DNA of 64,000 bases from NCBI GenBank assembly GCA_002748065.1, contig PDRJ01000041.1, positions 1-64,000 of the forward strand, in the 5' to 3' direction. The DNA is from Bacteroidota bacterium (GTDB lineage: Bacteria; Bacteroidota; Bacteroidia; Bacteroidales; BM520). The notes under the pieces were generated by a model that saw nothing but the letters and a program-made list of their open reading frames with translations, was not told the DNA's origin and did no database searches. Positions 42,438 to 51,521 of this stretch are shown in pieces. Both the position numbers and the translations under genes were made by a program. How positions within the stretch are numbered: position 1 is the stretch's first letter; every line of letters begins with the position of its first letter.

Positions 42438-42815
42438 ATGAAGGGAGACAAAAAATTGCGTCCTGAGATCAACTGCAGTGACTACAAAAGTGCAGAAATG
42501 CAGGTGTTGCTTCACCACATTTATGAGTACAAAAAGGGATTACGAAGTTTGGTCTTGCATACCATGAGTAAAGAGGAGCAATACAAAATGGAGGAGTTGC
42601 TCACACGCAAAAAGATCCCTTATGTGCTTCAAGTGGTCAATGACAAAAAGGTTAACGTCTTCTTTGGAAAACAGGAATGCATCAAAATTGTAGAGGGATT
42701 TGGAGATAAGTCGTTGAGTGATTTTTCCGATGAAGAAGATTTTATGCTCGGAATTATGCTAGGTTATGACCGAACACAACAGTGTGAAAGATATCTAAAG
42801 AGAAAGTTTACGTAA
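42438..42815 (+). CDS. DUF2023 family protein
   Basis: A protein of 125 residues. The sequence from QVLLHHIYEYKKGLRSLVLH through MEELLTRKKIPYVLQVVNDK to EDFMLGIMLGYDRTQQCERY fits the small DUF2023 family, known by a P. gingivalis crystal structure but without assigned function. Starts at GTG 42417 and ATG 42498 are alternatives; the last lies right at the domain start. It is 205 bases after flavodoxin, and the recurrent pairing suggests a role with that carrier. A strong terminator follows. Confidence 0.7.
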   Translation: MKGDKKLRPEINCSDYKSAEMQVLLHHIYEYKKGLRSLVLHTMSKEEQYKMEELLTRKKIPYVLQVVNDKKVNVFFGKQECIKIVEGFGDKSLSDFSDEEDFMLGIMLGYDRTQQCERYLKRKFT

Positions 42816-42856
42816 AAGCCATAGTACGGTTTCTCTTAAGTGTTTAGCGATGAAAG

Positions 42857-42884
42857 CAGGCAATGAACGTTGCCTGTTTTTTTT
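42857..42884 (+). terminator. Rho-independent terminator after the DUF2023 gene
   Basis: Hairpin CAGGCAA / TTGCCTG with a 6-base loop, followed by eight T residues. Confidence 0.9.
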
Positions 42885-42888
42885 ATAT

Positions 42889-42921
42889 AAAAAAAAGGGA
42901 ATGCTCCTAAGCTGCATTCCC
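42889..42921 (-). terminator. Rho-independent terminator after the tRNA cluster
   Basis: On the minus strand GGGAATGC / GCATTCCC with a 9-base loop is followed by eight T residues, just past the promoter-distal tRNA-Gly. Confidence 0.9.
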
Positions 42922-42929
42922 ATGTGATG

Positions 42930-43002
42930 AGCGGAAGACGGGACTCGGACCCGCGACCCCAACCTTGGCAAGGTTGTGCTCTACCAACTGAGCTACTTCC
43001 GC
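42930..43002 (-). tRNA. tRNA-Gly(GCC)
   Basis: The minus strand folds as a 73-nt tRNA: 7-bp acceptor stem GCGGAAG/CTTCCGC with discriminator T, D-arm GCTC..GAGC, anticodon loop TTGCCAA (GCC), and T-arm containing TCCGAGT. CCA is not encoded. The sequence is identical to the copy at 43135. Confidence 0.96.
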
Positions 43003-43007
43003 AAGCG

Positions 43008-43092
43008 TACCCGGAGTGGGACTTGAACCCACACGGCCGCAATGGCCAAAGGATTTTAAGTCCTTCGTGTCTACCAATTCCACCATCCGGGC
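43008..43092 (-). tRNA. tRNA-Leu(TAA)
   Basis: An 85-nt class II tRNA on the minus strand: acceptor GCCCGGA, anticodon loop CTTAAAA (TAA), a long variable arm (TGGCCATTGCGGCCGTG region) and T-loop TTCAAGT. It lies 5 bases upstream of the distal tRNA-Gly. Confidence 0.95.
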
Positions 43093-43101
43093 AGACCTTT
43101 T

Positions 43102-43128
43102 AAAAAAAAGCCTCCTATAAACGGAGGC
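43102..43128 (-). terminator. terminator-like hairpin between two tRNA genes
   Basis: On the minus strand GCCTCC-loop-GGAGGC is followed by eight T residues. It lies 6 bases after the first tRNA-Gly (43135) and 9 bases before tRNA-Leu, so it either splits the cluster into two units or acts as a processing/attenuation signal. Confidence 0.75.
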
Positions 43129-43134
43129 CCTCTG

Positions 43135-43207
43135 AGCGGAAGACGGGACTCGGACCCGCGACCCCAACCTTGGCAAGGTTGTGCTCTACCAACTGAGCTA
43201 CTTCCGC
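43135..43207 (-). tRNA. tRNA-Gly(GCC), second copy
   Basis: Identical over all 73 bases to the copy at 42930. It is the promoter-proximal tRNA of the cluster on the minus strand and is followed by the terminator-like hairpin. Confidence 0.96.
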
Positions 43208-43297
43208 GTTTCGTTTGGGAATGCAAATATAGGGTGATTTTTCCATTCCACACAATATCCGCCAAAAAAAATTATTTTTTCTCCCCCCAAGCGCCCC

Positions 43298-44401
43298 TCA
43301 ATGGCTATTCTTTTTTAAAAGAGCGCGCAAACGGGCGAAGAATTGGTTAGAGAATGAGCGATGTTCCCCATATACATTGGGCGGAATTTCACAAATACGA
43401 TCCATCTCCTTCTCCGAAAGGTGCAACGCATCCAGCACCTCTTTGAAGTCACTATGCTGCTGTTTTTTCTCATCTTCAGCGACCACCCTAAGGGCCTCCT
43501 CACGGGTCATCTCTTCATTTCTAATCATATTGCATAGCTGCGGCACACGACGGGAATTGCCAAATCGCTCCTCCCGGACAAAATTGGTAAAGGGTTCGGC
43601 GATACAATCGAAATGCCGGGTATAATCCGAGTGGGTAGGCTCCACCCAATTCATCTCCTTTTTCAAGAGTACACTAATCTCCTTATCCGAAAGAGGTTTC
43701 TGGTAATAGAGCATATTCACTTTCTTGCCAAAACGGCCTGTCTTAGTAAAGAGGAAACTGCTGATATAGTTTAAGCGGGGGTATAGCAGAAAGCGCCTAA
43801 TCTCACGCTTTCCAATTTTTCTGTTCTTACGAAGGATCACCTTTAACCTTTTTTGGTCATAGATCTCTTCCGAGGAGAAGGAGTTCTCCTCGTTAGCGGT
43901 GTGTCCCAACAGGATCAGTGGCGTTTTATAGGCTTCAGAAACCTTGAGCATACTCCGCTCTATGCCCACGCCACACACGCCGCAGATCTCACCCGACTCC
44001 ACCAATGCGGTTCGGTACAATTCATACAACATCTTCTGACTTTGATGAACCCAGATATGGTCAACCCCACACGCTTTTACCGCACTGGCAATATTCTCAC
44101 GGGCAAAGTCGCTCAAAAAACCGTTGTCATAGGTATAGGTCAATACGTTGAGGTCATATTTTTGCACCGCCAGGTAGAGCACATAGGTACTATCTTTCCC
44201 TCCACTCAGGGGAACAAGGGCATCGTAAGTTCTTCCCTTGCGCCTGGCCTTTTTCAAAATGTGAATCAATTCCGACTCATCATAAGGCTCAAAAGGTTGA
44301 TGATCATTACAGAAGTTACAATGGCCATTCTCCTCAATAACGACCCCCTCAATCTGATCACTCATGATACACTTCTTACAAAGGTGCTCCGTCTTCTCCA
44401 T
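43298..44401 (-). CDS. PP-loop ATPase, N-acetyl sugar amidotransferase-like
   Basis: A protein of 367 residues. It starts with two Cys pairs (CKKCIMS ... CNFC) that look like a zinc site, followed by the PP-loop SGGKDSTYVLYLA and a conserved Asp-rich strand (TYTYDNGFLSDFA). A further Cys motif (GEICGVCGVGIER) and a LILLGHTANEE segment follow. This architecture is close to WbpG/PseA-type sugar amidotransferases, which use ammonia from a HisH-like partner, and to related thiolases of the adenine-nucleotide alpha-hydrolase fold. No HisH or HisF partner is beside it. The ATG at 44401 was chosen over a TTG at 44410. The substrate is unknown. Confidence 0.7.
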   Translation of the reverse strand: MEKTEHLCKKCIMSDQIEGVVIEENGHCNFCNDHQPFEPYDESELIHILKKARRKGRTYDALVPLSGGKDSTYVLYLAVQKYDLNVLTYTYDNGFLSDFARENIASAVKACGVDHIWVHQSQKMLYELYRTALVESGEICGVCGVGIERSMLKVSEAYKTPLILLGHTANEENSFSSEEIYDQKRLKVILRKNRKIGKREIRRFLLYPRLNYISSFLFTKTGRFGKKVNMLYYQKPLSDKEISVLLKKEMNWVEPTHSDYTRHFDCIAEPFTNFVREERFGNSRRVPQLCNMIRNEEMTREEALRVVAEDEKKQQHSDFKEVLDALHLSEKEMDRICEIPPNVYGEHRSFSNQFFARLRALLKKNSH

Positions 44402-44444
44402 ATTATCCAATTTGGTGGGCGCTCACTCGGAAAGGATCACGAAC

Positions 44445-47057
44445 CTATCCACCCAACAGTTTTTTAATTTCATTCAATTTCATCAGGGCCTCAACGGGGG
44501 TCAACGAGTTGATATCCGTATGCAGGATCTCATCACGAATCTGGTAAAGCAACGGATCATCAAGTTGAATAAAAGAGAGTTGCATGGCTTCGCTATCGCT
44601 GCTGCTCTTTTGCCCTATCCCCTCTCTTTGGTGGCTATCTTCCAACTGTTTAAGCAGTGCCTCTGCCCGGCGTGTAACCATGGCAGGCATCCCGGCAATT
44701 TGTGCCACATGGATTCCAAAGCTATGCGCCGTGCCCCCCTTGGCCAGCTTCCGGAGAAAGATCACCTTATCGTTGATCTCCTTCACCGAAACATGGTAAT
44801 TCTTAATCCGTTTCATGGTGGTAGCCATCTCATTTAATTCGTGATAATGGGTGGCAAAAAGCACCTTGGGGCGATACAGCTGATGATTGTGTAAAAACTC
44901 AGCAATGGACCAGGCGATGGAGATACCGTCATAGGTAGAGGTTCCCCGGCCAATCTCATCCAACAGGATAAGACTTCTGTTGGAGATGTTGTTCAGGATG
45001 GAGGCTGTTTCATTCATCTCAACCATAAAGGTAGACTCCCCCGAAGAGATGTTATCCGAGGCTCCCACACGCGTAAACACCTTGTCCACCAAGCCAATGG
45101 AAGCGTGTTTTGCCGGAACAAAAGAGCCCATCTGAGCCATCAGGACAATAAGGGCCACCTGCCGCAGCAGCGCAGACTTACCCGACATATTAGGCCCGGT
45201 AATGATCATTATTTGCTGTCGTTGGTTGTCCAGGTAGACATCGTTTGCCACGTACTTATCCCCCGGAGGCAACTGCTTCTCAATCACCGGGTGGCGTCCA
45301 TTCTTGATATCAATTTCAAAACCATCGGTCAACACAGGGCGCGTATAGCCATTCTCTTTGGCCAACAGGGCAAAAGAGTGCAGGCAATCGAGCTGAGCCA
45401 ACAACTGCGCATTCAATTGTATGGGCTGGATATAGCCGGCCACCACACTAATCAGCTCCTCATACATCCGGGTCTCCAGCGCTAAGATCTTCTCCTCCGC
45501 ATTAAGGATCTTCTCTTCCAACACTTTAAGCTCCTGGGTGATGTAGCGTTCAGAGCTCACCAAGGTCTGTTTCCGCACCCACTCTTCGGGCACCTTCTCT
45601 TTGTGGGTATTCCGCACTTCAAGGTAATACCCAAACACATTGTTATACCCTATCTTCAAGCTGGGGATTCCTGTGGCCTCCGACTCTCGCTGCTGAATTT
45701 GGGTCAAGTAATCCTTACCACTATAGGCCAGTTTGCGCAATTCATCCAACTCCGCCGAGACCTGATCACGGAAGACACTCCCCTTCTGGACATGGGAGGG
45801 AGGGTCATCCACCAATGCATCCTGAAGGCGTTGGCGCACCACCTCACAGGAGTTCAGCTGGTCTGCAATGCGTGCCAGAGCCTCATTTCCCGTGGAGAGA
45901 CAAGCCTCTTTCACCGGGTCTATGGCCAAAAGGGCATTTTTCACCTGCAACAATTCCCGGGGGTTAATCCGCCCCGTGGCTACCTTGGAGATCAATCGCT
46001 CCAGGTCGCCCACCTGACGTAGCCGGGAGGCAATCTCTGAGGATAACGGCTCGTCGTCTAAAAAGGTATCCACCACATCATGTCGTTCCGTCACAGCCTG
46101 TATCTCCTTGAGCGGAAGCACAATCCATCGGCGGATCAACCGGCTTCCCATGGGAGAAATGGTCCTATCCATAACGGAGAGCAACGTGGTCGCATTCTCT
46201 TGCGGCGAATGCAATAGCTCCAGGTTTCGGATGGTAAAACGATCCAACCACACATAACGATCCTCCTCGATACGAGAGAGGTTGGAGATATGTTGCACCT
46301 TGTCGTGACGTGTTTCAAAAAGATAGTGCAATGCTCCTCCCGCAGCGATCACCCCCTGTTCCATCTCCTCCACGCCAAACCCCTTAAGCGATTGGGTCTG
46401 AAAATGACGGGTGAGGTTTTCATAGGCAAAATCGTACGAGAAGACCCAGTCATCGAAAGTGGAGAGGTAGTAGTGGTTGCCAAAAACCGACAGGAAGGCC
46501 TCCCTTTTATTTCGCTGAAGGATCACCTCACTGGGCTTGAAACTCTGCACCAGCTTCTCCACATAGCTTAAGGCCCCTTGAGCACAGAGGAACTCCCCGG
46601 TGGATATATCCAGGAAAGCAACACCACATACGGTGTCCGTCAGGTGAAGAGAAGCCAGGAAGTTATTCTCTTTTTGATCCAAAATCTTGTCGTTGTACGA
46701 AACCCCGGGCGTCACCAGTTCCGTAACCCCACGCTTCACAATGCTCTTGGTCAGTTTAGGATCTTCCAACTGGTCACAGATAGCCACCTTTTGGCCGGCC
46801 TTCACCAATTTAGGAAGGTAGGTATCCAAGGCGTGATGGGGAAACCCGGCCAAGGCCATGTCTGCCGCCGCACCATTGGAGCGTTTCGTCAAGACAATCC
46901 CCAAAATCTCCGATGCCTTCACGGCATCATCGCCAAATGTCTCGTAAAAATCCCCCACCCGAAACAACAACATCGCATCAGGGTATTTACCCTTTATATG
47001 GTTATATTGCTTCATCAAAGGGGTATCCGACTTTCCTTTTCCCTTCTTCTTCGCCAT
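44445..47057 (-). CDS. mutS: DNA mismatch repair protein MutS
   Basis: A 870-residue mismatch sensor. The mismatch-binding motif [14 protein letters not shown] is near the N-terminus. The connector, lever and clamp regions follow, then the ATPase with Walker A ([13 protein letters not shown]), the signature around [10 protein letters not shown], and Walker B ([15 protein letters not shown]). The C-terminus has the dimerising HTH-like helix. The ATG at 47057 ([14 protein letters not shown]) is preferred to an in-frame start at 47078. It has its own promoter box, divergent from the SpoU gene. Length and motifs are complete. Confidence 0.97.
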   Translation of the reverse strand: MAKKKGKGKSDTPLMKQYNHIKGKYPDAMLLFRVGDFYETFGDDAVKASEILGIVLTKRSNGAAADMALAGFPHHALDTYLPKLVKAGQKVAICDQLEDPKLTKSIVKRGVTELVTPGVSYNDKILDQKENNFLASLHLTDTVCGVAFLDISTGEFLCAQGALSYVEKLVQSFKPSEVILQRNKREAFLSVFGNHYYLSTFDDWVFSYDFAYENLTRHFQTQSLKGFGVEEMEQGVIAAGGALHYLFETRHDKVQHISNLSRIEEDRYVWLDRFTIRNLELLHSPQENATTLLSVMDRTISPMGSRLIRRWIVLPLKEIQAVTERHDVVDTFLDDEPLSSEIASRLRQVGDLERLISKVATGRINPRELLQVKNALLAIDPVKEACLSTGNEALARIADQLNSCEVVRQRLQDALVDDPPSHVQKGSVFRDQVSAELDELRKLAYSGKDYLTQIQQRESEATGIPSLKIGYNNVFGYYLEVRNTHKEKVPEEWVRKQTLVSSERYITQELKVLEEKILNAEEKILALETRMYEELISVVAGYIQPIQLNAQLLAQLDCLHSFALLAKENGYTRPVLTDGFEIDIKNGRHPVIEKQLPPGDKYVANDVYLDNQRQQIMIITGPNMSGKSALLRQVALIVLMAQMGSFVPAKHASIGLVDKVFTRVGASDNISSGESTFMVEMNETASILNNISNRSLILLDEIGRGTSTYDGISIAWSIAEFLHNHQLYRPKVLFATHYHELNEMATTMKRIKNYHVSVKEINDKVIFLRKLAKGGTAHSFGIHVAQIAGMPAMVTRRAEALLKQLEDSHQREGIGQKSSSDSEAMQLSFIQLDDPLLYQIRDEILHTDINSLTPVEALMKLNEIKKLLGG

Positions 47058-47075
47058 ATTCTTACTGTAAACGGA

Positions 47076-47083
47076 CAAAGGTA
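47076..47083 (-). promoter_or_regulatory. Bacteroidota -7 promoter box for mutS
   Basis: The minus strand reads TACCTTTG, 18 bases before the mutS ATG. Confidence 0.55.
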
Positions 47084-47117
47084 CTTATTCCCCCAAAAGA
47101 TAAAAAGAAAATCTCCC

Positions 47118-47125
47118 TACCTTTG
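47118..47125 (+). promoter_or_regulatory. Bacteroidota -7 promoter box for the SpoU gene
   Basis: TACCTTTG, 19 bases before the ATG at 47145; divergent from the mutS box, with 34 bases between them. Confidence 0.55.
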
Positions 47126-47144
47126 TGGGAAAAAGAGATCTTTC

Positions 47145-47681
47145 ATGCGAAAACTGAAAAACGAAGAGCTGGGGCGACCGGATCTGGAAGCCTACAAAAA
47201 GCAACCCAAATATCCTTTAGTTGTAATCTTAGATAACATTCGAAGTCAAAATAATACCGGCTCCGTATTCCGCACCTCCGATGCTTTTCTCGTGGAAAAG
47301 ATCATATTGTGCGGCTTCACAGCAACACCCCCACACCGAGAGATTCACAAAACGGCACTGGGAGCCACCGACGCCGTAGCATGGGAATACCAGGAAGAGA
47401 CCATCGTCGCCGTCAAAAAACTTCAAGCAAAAGGGTATAAGGTCTTTGCCATCGAACAGACGGAAGAGAGCATCGACCTCGCATCTTTTTCCATTGCCCA
47501 AGGGGATCATATTGCTATTGTCCTGGGCAATGAGATCAAAGGAGTCTCCCAGGAGGTAGTGGATGCCTGCGACGGAAGCATCGAACTGGCCCAATATGGC
47601 ACAAAACACTCCCTCAACATCTCCGTCTGTGCCGGGATTGTCATCTATCAACTCTTCCATAAGATGAAATCCACCCCATAA
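47145..47681 (+). CDS. SpoU/TrmH-family RNA methyltransferase
   Basis: A protein of 178 residues. It shows the SPOUT knot motifs: motif 1 VVILDNIRSQNNTGSVFRTS, motif 2 IAIVLGNEIKGVSQEVVDAC and motif 3 IELAQYGTKHSLNISVCAGI, the last binding AdoMet. The family 2'-O-methylates ribose in tRNA or rRNA. It lacks the N-terminal substrate-binding domain of the larger RlmB/TrmH proteins, so it is a minimal version whose target site cannot be deduced. Confidence 0.9.
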   Translation: MRKLKNEELGRPDLEAYKKQPKYPLVVILDNIRSQNNTGSVFRTSDAFLVEKIILCGFTATPPHREIHKTALGATDAVAWEYQEETIVAVKKLQAKGYKVFAIEQTEESIDLASFSIAQGDHIAIVLGNEIKGVSQEVVDACDGSIELAQYGTKHSLNISVCAGIVIYQLFHKMKSTP

Positions 47682-47779
47682 TTCCCCGCCTACGCCAACA
47701 AGAGAAAGCCCCCACAGGGTGGTAAGCACGCCAAAAGGGAAGAAACAGGGTAAACCAACGATAACTTCTCCCTTGAATG

Positions 47780-47930
47780 GTGTCTGTCCATAAAGTCAGC
47801 GTTTTGAGAAGAGGCTGTATAGAACGTTCGAATTCGAGGCTTGCGAAGGCTGAGAAATGTGAGTTTACTGGGGTAAATGACCATTTGGAAGAGAAGCATC
47901 ACAAAGAAGTCGGACTTTATAGACGGGCTC
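47780..47930 (+). repeat. intact inverted-repeat element without inner insertion (copy A)
   Basis: A 151-bp element starting GTGTCTGTCCATAAAGTCAG and ending GACTTTATAGACGGGCTC; the ends are imperfect inverted repeats. It is nearly identical, in reverse orientation, to the outer parts of copies B and C. It lies in the 433-base gap between the SpoU gene and the lipoprotein gene; nothing else is recognised there except the promoter box at 48037. Confidence 0.8.
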
Positions 47931-48036
47931 TAGATAGGCCTATTCTACCATCCCCCCTAAAAAAAAGCAGGAAAATCCCCCCTTGAAAAAGATGGAAATT
48001 CACCCCCTTCGAAAATCTTCCATAAAGGATATTTTC

Positions 48037-48044
48037 TATATTTG
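48037..48044 (+). promoter_or_regulatory. Bacteroidota -7 promoter box for the OmpA/TPR lipoprotein
   Basis: TATATTTG fits TAnnTTTG, 70 bases before the ATG at 48115. Confidence 0.5.
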
Positions 48045-48114
48045 CACAACAGATAAAGTCTGACAAAAACACTTTTCGCGATTTCATATTACTAACAATA
48101 AAAGTCATCTCACT

Positions 48115-49806
48115 ATGAGAAAAAATTACATCAAGTTTTTACCTATTTTTATTCTTACCGTAGGAATGATGTTCGGTTGTGTCTCCACCAAGATGCCCAA
48201 ATCCTACACCTTAGACCCTTCCACCTTGGAAAACAATGGAGGGAAAATAGCGGTTAACATAGCGGGTTCTATCCCCAAACGCTCTTTCAACAAAAAGGAT
48301 ATTGTGGAGTTCACCCCCGTATTGACATACAATGGCAAAGAGAAAGAACTCTCGTCCATGATCCTCAAGGGAGAAAAGGCAAAAGGCACCGGGACAATCA
48401 TTCCTAAAAAGGGAGGCGATTTCTCTTATAGTGATGAGATAACATATGAGCCGGGCATGGAAGAGGGGATACTTACCGTCACCCCCAAGATCATCAAACG
48501 AAGAAAAACAATCCCGGGAGAAGAGGTAACCCTTGCAAAAGGAGTTGTGATGACCTCGCAATTCGTGATGCACAACGAAAAGGTTTGGTTTGCCTCTCGC
48601 GAAAATGCCGAAAAATTGGGCATGGACACCGACGGCTACTATGAGTTAATCACCCAGGAGAGCGGCAAGGCAACGTTCTATTTTCTGGTGAACCGCGCTA
48701 ACATAGACTACAACCTGAAACTCAACAAAACGTTAAACGTAGAAGCCGACCTGAAAAAACTGAAAGACTTTATCAACAGAGGGTGGGATGTGAAGGACAT
48801 TGAGATCAATGCTTACGCTTCCCCTGAAGGAGAAGAGTCGTTCAACGAAGGGCTCTCGGAAAAACGCGCCCAGGCGGGAATGAAGATCCTCAACAAGATC
48901 TACCTTGAACTTCTCAGGGATCCTGGATTCATCTCCGCTGTCGAGCAGTCCAACCTCAAGGATAAAAATGCCATCCTCAATGTGGTAAAATCGCAAACAA
49001 CGCCCCTAAAGAAAGAGCAAGAGATCCGAAATATGACCCTCATCTACAGCGAGCTTACGGAGGAAATTCTCCCTCCATTGCGTCGTGTGGAGATCAGCGT
49101 AAACTGCTACGAGCCCAAGAAAGACGATAAGCGCATCGCTTCACTCGCTATTCTCTCGCCCCAGGACCTCTCCCTTAAAGAGCTGTTATATGCCGCGGAA
49201 AAAAGAAACGATCTCAGCGAGAAACTGGAGATCTACAAATCTGCAGCGACCCTGTTCCCCAACGACTGGAGGACACATAACAACGTAGCAGCAACCTACC
49301 TGAGCATGTACAATGCCAAGGAGGCGGAGCCCTACCTTGAAAAGGCCAACGAGTTGAGCCCCAACAACCCCATCATCACCAATAACATGGGGGTCGCAGC
49401 CAGCAAAAAGAGAGCCTATGACAACGCCCTATCACTTTTCAAAAAGGCAGAAGACTTGGGAGTTGATGCCGCCTACAACATCGCCATCATTGACATTGTC
49501 AAGGGAAAATATCAGGCGGCAAAGAGCGTCATTAATGCCAAAGATTGTACCTATAACAAGGCACTCATACAGCTTATTGAGAAAAAATACGAGGAGGCTT
49601 CCCGCACCCTCAAATGCAGTGAGGAGTCTTGCATGAAAAACTATCTTTTGGCCGTAATTGCAGCAAGAACCGACAACAAATCAGCCATGGGAGACTACCT
49701 CTCCAAGGCGGTAACGATGAACCCTAAACTTGCAAAGAGGGCTGCCTCTGATATGGAGTTCGCCAATTATTTTGACGATCCCATCTTTATTAAGGCTCTC
49801 AAATAG
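48115..49806 (+). CDS. OmpA-like and TPR-repeat lipoprotein
   Basis: A protein of 563 residues. A lipoprotein signal (FLPIFILTVGMMFGCVST) is followed by a beta-rich region (residues ~30-200) and an OmpA-like segment (DIEINAYASPEGEESFNEGL, SEKRAQAG) that lacks the usual peptidoglycan motif in full. Tetratricopeptide-like repeats run from ~390 to 540 (WRTHNNVAATYLSMYNAKEA, ITNNMGVAASKKRAYDNALS). The order OmpA then TPR is the reverse of PorE of the type IX system. It is probably an outer-membrane-associated scaffold. Its 3' end overlaps convergent folK by 40 bases. Confidence 0.7.
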   Translation: MRKNYIKFLPIFILTVGMMFGCVSTKMPKSYTLDPSTLENNGGKIAVNIAGSIPKRSFNKKDIVEFTPVLTYNGKEKELSSMILKGEKAKGTGTIIPKKGGDFSYSDEITYEPGMEEGILTVTPKIIKRRKTIPGEEVTLAKGVVMTSQFVMHNEKVWFASRENAEKLGMDTDGYYELITQESGKATFYFLVNRANIDYNLKLNKTLNVEADLKKLKDFINRGWDVKDIEINAYASPEGEESFNEGLSEKRAQAGMKILNKIYLELLRDPGFISAVEQSNLKDKNAILNVVKSQTTPLKKEQEIRNMTLIYSELTEEILPPLRRVEISVNCYEPKKDDKRIASLAILSPQDLSLKELLYAAEKRNDLSEKLEIYKSAATLFPNDWRTHNNVAATYLSMYNAKEAEPYLEKANELSPNNPIITNNMGVAASKKRAYDNALSLFKKAEDLGVDAAYNIAIIDIVKGKYQAAKSVINAKDCTYNKALIQLIEKKYEEASRTLKCSEESCMKNYLLAVIAARTDNKSAMGDYLSKAVTMNPKLAKRAASDMEFANYFDDPIFIKALK

Positions 49807-50315
49807 CGCGCTCTATCTACATTCCCGAGTCGCTCCACCTTCATACGGTCTTCACAAAGCCCCAGCAGTTGGGTAATGGTTTTGTGTAGTTTTGGATGCA
49901 CAAAGTCGGGCATCAACTCCTGTAGAGGCACCAACACAAAGCGGCGTGCGGGGATACCTTTATGCGGAATCACAAGATCCTCCTCCTCGTAGATCACATT
50001 GTTGTAGAAGAGGATGTCAATATCCAGGGTACGGGAGTGATAGTGGGCTGTCGCCTTATCTGTCCTCCCTAAATCCCTCTCTATACGTTGGGTTCGTGCC
50101 AGAACCTCACGCGCTCCCTTGGCCGTAAGCAATACCACCACACAGTTCCAAAATGGAGGCACATCAGACTTAAACCCCCAGGGCTCCGTTTCATACACCC
50201 CGGATAGCGCCTCTATGGTACCCACTTGCGAAACCAACTGCGCCAAACACTGCTCCAGAATCAGACTGCGCTCCCCCAAGTTACCCCCCAATAATAGAAC
50301 GACCCTATTTTCCAT
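49767..50315 (-). CDS. folK: HPPK, 2-amino-4-hydroxy-6-hydroxymethyldihydropteridine pyrophosphokinase
   Basis: A 182-residue folate-pathway kinase that transfers pyrophosphate from ATP to the pterin. Motifs LLLGGNLGERS, VYETEPWGFKSDVPPFWNCV and IERDLGR ... HYHSRTLDIDILFY are all present, including the Asp pair that binds magnesium. The ATG at 50315 (MENRVVLLLGGNLG) is chosen over a longer frame from 50414. A C-terminal tail of ~20 residues beyond the usual family end overlaps the convergent lipoprotein gene. Confidence 0.95.
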   Translation of the reverse strand: MENRVVLLLGGNLGERSLILEQCLAQLVSQVGTIEALSGVYETEPWGFKSDVPPFWNCVVVLLTAKGAREVLARTQRIERDLGRTDKATAHYHSRTLDIDILFYNNVIYEEEDLVIPHKGIPARRFVLVPLQELMPDFVHPKLHKTITQLLGLCEDRMKVERLGNVDRARYLRALIKMGSSK

Positions 50316-50579
50316 ACCCAAAGTTACATTTTTTCCCCAATCTACTTTGAGGTACGCAGCCTTGGGGTACTTTTTATCGAAAATTGCACACAACAGCACG
50401 CGGGATAGTTGCAAAATCAGAAAAAATATAGTATATTTCGCAAACTCCTTGTGAGGCGTGTTTTGTTCTATCGCATAATGGTGATTCGAAAATGGCCGTT
50501 AACGGGTTCTGCGGTCTTTTCGCGTCCAAAAGAAAAAGCAATCATGGTCAGGATCCGCAATAACCAAATCTTGCATGCT

Positions 50580-51506
50580 ATGAAAAAGATTACTCTATGG
50601 TGCCTTTTTGGGGGGCTCTTCCTTATATTTCCAAATACCCTGAAAGGTCAGGATTACTTCCCTTTTCCTTCTGATAGTGCCACTTGGTATTCCATGCGTT
50701 CGCAGTATGAAATGATTCCTCCATACATATCCTACTATACAATAAAATACGAGATAATTGGCGATACCATCCTGAATAATAAGACATACCATAAAGTTTA
50801 CCAAAGTAGTCCAGATAGTACCAATTCACATTTATCATATACGGGCGCCTTACGGACAGAGCCTGATAGTTTACTGGTTTACTATATCAATAGGGGGGAT
50901 AGTGGAGAAAGGTTACTGTATAATTATAACCTACTCCCAAATGACACCCTTATAATGAGGGGTTTCCAACACATATGTATAGATACCGGGTCTATCATAC
51001 TAAATAATAACATCAAACACAAGATACAATACATGTATATACCTGAAAATGATTGTCTACAAACATGGGTTATGGGAATAGGAAGTTTAGGAATTCCTTT
51101 ATTAGAACCTTATTGGGCCTACTGTGCTTATGCATCTGAAATAGCCTATGACTTGACATGTTTTAGCTACAAGAATGAACTCATCTATGAATGGGATATG
51201 AACCCGTATTTTACCGGATGTATTGGGGATAATACTGGTGGAATTGAGGAGCATTCCATTGAAAGTTTGCAGGTAGTACCAAACCCCGTACAGGGAATAT
51301 CGAGGTTATCGGGTTATGGCAAAGGTACAGAAAAAGTCAACTATCAGGTGCTGGATATTACCGGCCGCACTCTTTATGAGCGCCACAATGTTTCATACAT
51401 GGATATTGAAATTAAGGGGTCGGATTACAGGTCGGGGATCTATTTCCTACAGCTTTATAACGCTACCATGGAAAAACCACACATCTTAACGTTTCAAATC
51501 AGATAG
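50580..51506 (+). CDS. exported protein with type IX secretion C-terminal domain
   Basis: A protein of 308 residues. A signal peptide (MKKITLWCLFGGLFLIFPNT) is followed by ~200 residues of unrecognised beta-rich sequence. The C-terminal ~75 residues form a type A sorting domain: LQVVPNPVQG, VNYQVLDITGRTLYE and SGIYFLQLYN ... ILTFQIR. The domain directs secretion by the type IX system and attachment to the surface. The passenger has no enzyme motif that I recognise; it is more AT-rich than its neighbour. An upstream in-frame extension exists, but the ATG at 50580 begins the signal peptide. A related cargo gene follows after 15 bases. Confidence 0.8.
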   Translation: MKKITLWCLFGGLFLIFPNTLKGQDYFPFPSDSATWYSMRSQYEMIPPYISYYTIKYEIIGDTILNNKTYHKVYQSSPDSTNSHLSYTGALRTEPDSLLVYYINRGDSGERLLYNYNLLPNDTLIMRGFQHICIDTGSIILNNNIKHKIQYMYIPENDCLQTWVMGIGSLGIPLLEPYWAYCAYASEIAYDLTCFSYKNELIYEWDMNPYFTGCIGDNTGGIEEHSIESLQVVPNPVQGISRLSGYGKGTEKVNYQVLDITGRTLYERHNVSYMDIEIKGSDYRSGIYFLQLYNATMEKPHILTFQIR

Positions 51507-51521
51507 AGGAAGAGGGTAATA

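Noticed and set aside
42836..43265. Open frames across the tRNA cluster
   Set aside because: They are translations of tRNA genes and terminators; the tRNA folds explain the sequence fully.
47777..47986. Frames in the inverted-repeat elements that give similar peptides at several sites
   Set aside because: The peptide similarity comes from the shared DNA repeat; frames are short, differ in extent and lack starts.
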